In this document: positions 62,438 to 64,000 of the stretch, one piece after another
How the letters are laid out: each line of letters opens with the position of its first letter
Position numbering within the stretch: position 1 is the first letter of the stretch
Source of the DNA: JABMOV01 sp964344305
GTDB taxonomy: Bacteria > Fidelibacterota > Marinisomatia > Marinisomatales > JABMOV01
Reading direction: 5' to 3'
DNA: 64,000 nucleotides
Assembly (NCBI GenBank): GCA_964344305.1
Contig: CAYFMT010000003.1
Location: 1 to 64,000 of the forward strand
Notes under the pieces: generated by a model
Seen by the model: the letters and a program-made list of their open reading frames with translations, nothing else
Told to the model about the DNA's origin: nothing
Database searches by the model: none
Made by a program: the position numbers and the translations under genes

Positions 62438-64000
62438 TTATTTCAGCAATAACATTTTGTGTGTTTTCCGATAGTTACCCCATTCTAGAGAGTAGATATA
62501 GGCTCCGGTAGCCACACGCACACCGCTATCATTTAAACCATTCCAAATAACTCTATGTGATCCAGCATTCTGGAATTCATTATCAACAAGTGTGGTCACA
62601 AGTTGACCCATCATGTTATACACCTTGACTGAAATTTTCTTGTCAATTGGCAATTTATATTCAATCGTGGTTGTTGGGTTAAATGGGTTCGGATAGTTCT
62701 GTTTCAGAACGTAATCGTTCGGTGTGATGAATCGAATAGGATCAACACCGGCAACATCAGATTCATTCTCGAGGACGAGGAATGCCCATCCGCGTTCATT
62801 GAATATTGCAGTGCGGGTTGTATCCCAGGATGTACCATTCCATGTATAGGTATTGGTTACGAGGCTGTCGCCCATTCCCTGGAAGCTGGCAACAATTTCA
62901 TTGTTTCCGTCGCCATCAAAGTCAATGGCATCACCGTTGAAATTGGTTTCGATCTTGCTGGTAAACCAGGCATCACCGGGTACATCATAATTACGTGTTG
63001 TCGTCACCACGCCACCTGAATCCACAACGGTAATATCGAAGAAACGATCATTTTCACCGTGATAGATCACGCGGGAGGCATAGCTTGCGGGACTCCGAGG
63101 ATCGGTTCCAACAAAGTCAGTGCTTACAACGGCCTGTCCATGACGATGACCAGTGAAGATATTCATAACACCATCTTCTTCAACATCGAATACGGATGAG
63201 TAGAAGTTTCCTACGTTTTCAGCAATTTTCACAACATGTGTTTCATCGATAGCCAGGACATCATCGCCTGCATCGTAGTCAATGACATAGAGATCACGTG
63301 TGTAGTAATTTGTGAAATATGCTTCATCATTTCCATCGCCATCCACATCACCTGCTGCACCGCCAAAGAGGGATACATGGTCAAATGGATAGGTTGCCTG
63401 GTAGTAGCGAGTTTCACTGGATACATCTGCCATTGCATAGGTATCTGCACCTGTAGATGTGATGTTATAGAAGTTGTAGTAATTCCATGTATGGTTTACC
63501 AATTCCATGTTTCCATCACCATTCAGATCAGCAGGTAAGGAATGATATGGTGAACCACCACCGTAATCACCGCGATCCACAAAGAATTCACTCTGCCAGG
63601 TTTCGAAACCACCGCCACCGGCATTGTGCATGATATCGCCTTCAACGGACATGATTAGAGTACCACGATTGGTTCCGCGACGGATGGAGCTGATAAGCTC
63701 TTCTTTTCCATCACCGTCAATATCATAGATCGTGGTTCTTTCATGGTCACCACGGAAAGCTGAACCATCACCGGCACAACAGGTATCAATTTCCACCATG
63801 TTGATTGATGAGTAAGTATCACCGTAGTTATCACTACCGACGACACCATCCCATTCAAAGACCCACCAGCCTTCCAGACCTGTGGATGCACGTGGGAACA
63901 CGATTTCCTGGTTTCCATCGCCATCAAGATCACCTACACCAAGTCCTCTTGGATTAGCCCAATAGTGACTTGCGGTATCATAAGGGGATGACCAGACTTC
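62438..64000 (-). CDS. FG-GAP/VCBS-repeat secreted protein with T9SS sorting domain (5' end outside window)
   Basis: 520 residues are visible; the frame is open to the window edge, so the start and signal peptide are missing. Repeated FG-GAP-like calcium motifs are seen: DLDGDGNQEIV, DIDGDGKEELI, DLNGDGNMELV, DVDGDGNDEAY and DFDGDGNNEIV, spaced as in a beta propeller. The last 75 residues hold QNYPNPFNPTTTIEYKLP, VYNMMGQLVTTLV and KTHKMLLLK, a clear T9SS type A sorting domain. It is probably a surface-exposed adhesin or binding protein. Confidence 0.9.
   Translation of the reverse strand, partial: EVWSSPYDTASHYWANPRGLGVGDLDGDGNQEIVFPRASTGLEGWWVFEWDGVVGSDNYGDTYSSINMVEIDTCCAGDGSAFRGDHERTTIYDIDGDGKEELISSIRRGTNRGTLIMSVEGDIMHNAGGGGFETWQSEFFVDRGDYGGGSPYHSLPADLNGDGNMELVNHTWNYYNFYNITSTGADTYAMADVSSETRYYQATYPFDHVSLFGGAAGDVDGDGNDEAYFTNYYTRDLYVIDYDAGDDVLAIDETHVVKIAENVGNFYSSVFDVEEDGVMNIFTGHRHGQAVVSTDFVGTDPRSPASYASRVIYHGENDRFFDITVVDSGGVVTTTRNYDVPGDAWFTSKIETNFNGDAIDFDGDGNNEIVASFQGMGDSLVTNTYTWNGTSWDTTRTAIFNERGWAFLVLENESDVAGVDPIRFITPNDYVLKQNYPNPFNPTTTIEYKLPIDKKISVKVYNMMGQLVTTLVDNEFQNAGSHRVIWNGLNDSGVRVATGAYIYSLEWGNYRKTHKMLLLK

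Noticed and set aside
1..64000. tRNA, rRNA, insertion sequences, prophage or integration sites
   Set aside because: No cloverleaf-like sequence in the intergenic gaps, no transposase or integrase reading frames, and gene content is uniformly chromosomal housekeeping and envelope functions.

Overview
The window looks like a chromosomal segment of a diderm bacterium of the FCB superphylum. My best guess is a Marinimicrobia (SAR406-type) or a related lineage, but this is inferred from gene content and not proven. The signs are: three proteins ending in 'YPNPFN'-type or related C-terminal sorting regions of the type IX secretion system (T9SS), a PorV/PorQ-family outer membrane protein, a TonB-dependent receptor with a carboxypeptidase-like N-terminal domain, SPOR and PASTA cell-wall modules, a MurE with the meso-diaminopimelate DNPR motif, moderately AT-rich DNA, and frequent TTG/GTG starts. 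There are no rRNA or tRNA genes, CRISPR arrays or insertion sequences.

Layout. (1) 1-422: a non-coding leader with a tandem MraZ-type operator and an 11-bp repeat. (2) 423-16192: a compact division and cell-wall (dcw) cluster, mraZ-rsmH-ftsL-ftsI-murE-murF-mraY-murD-ftsW-murG-murC-ftsQ-ftsA-ftsZ. Nearly every junction overlaps; murB and ddl are absent. It ends in terminators shared with convergent rpmB. (3) 16675-18086: a GNAT acetyltransferase and dusB. (4) 18299-24848: pruA, a cyclic-2,3-diphosphoglycerate-synthetase-like GTPase, carbamate kinase, sucCD and ndk, a block rich in substrate-level phosphorylation. (5) 24923-26992: a SPOR lipoprotein and a membrane protein with a cysteine-rich loop. 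(6) 27079-33627: the ribosome/lipid cluster yceD-rpmF-plsX-fabH-fabD-fabG-acpP-fabF-rnc.

(7) 33624-37590, minus strand: phosphohexomutase, polyprenyl diphosphate synthase, PGI/PMI isomerase and a bifunctional-nuclease-domain protein. The apparent terminator lies inside the convergent rnc coding sequence. (8) 37720-43302: a four-gene envelope operon holding an exported protein of unknown function, a T9SS-tagged M23 endopeptidase, a DacB-type DD-carboxypeptidase and an LD-carboxypeptidase. (9) 43309-46448, minus: a DRTGG/P-loop protein overlapping an ADP-forming acyl-CoA synthetase. It is divergent from (10) 46632-47847, an SpmA/SpmB pair. (11) 47866-54918, minus: a GlcN6P-deaminase/LmbE fusion, a seven-helix-like membrane protein, and a 1254-residue protein that joins a membrane domain, a spermidine-synthase-like domain, a second membrane block and a complete metallo-beta-lactamase domain. 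(12) 55051-64000, minus: a PorV-like protein, a large secreted calcium-binding-type protein, a TonB-dependent receptor and a partial FG-GAP-repeat T9SS protein.

Most of the window is housekeeping. The most unusual part is the 50267-54918 pair. The N-terminal membrane domain of the giant fusion appears to be a degenerate paralogue of the separate membrane protein encoded immediately downstream. Other points of interest are the terminator embedded in rnc, the wall-remodelling operon with a T9SS-exported endopeptidase, and a hairpin that could mask the ribosome-binding site of the SPOR lipoprotein.
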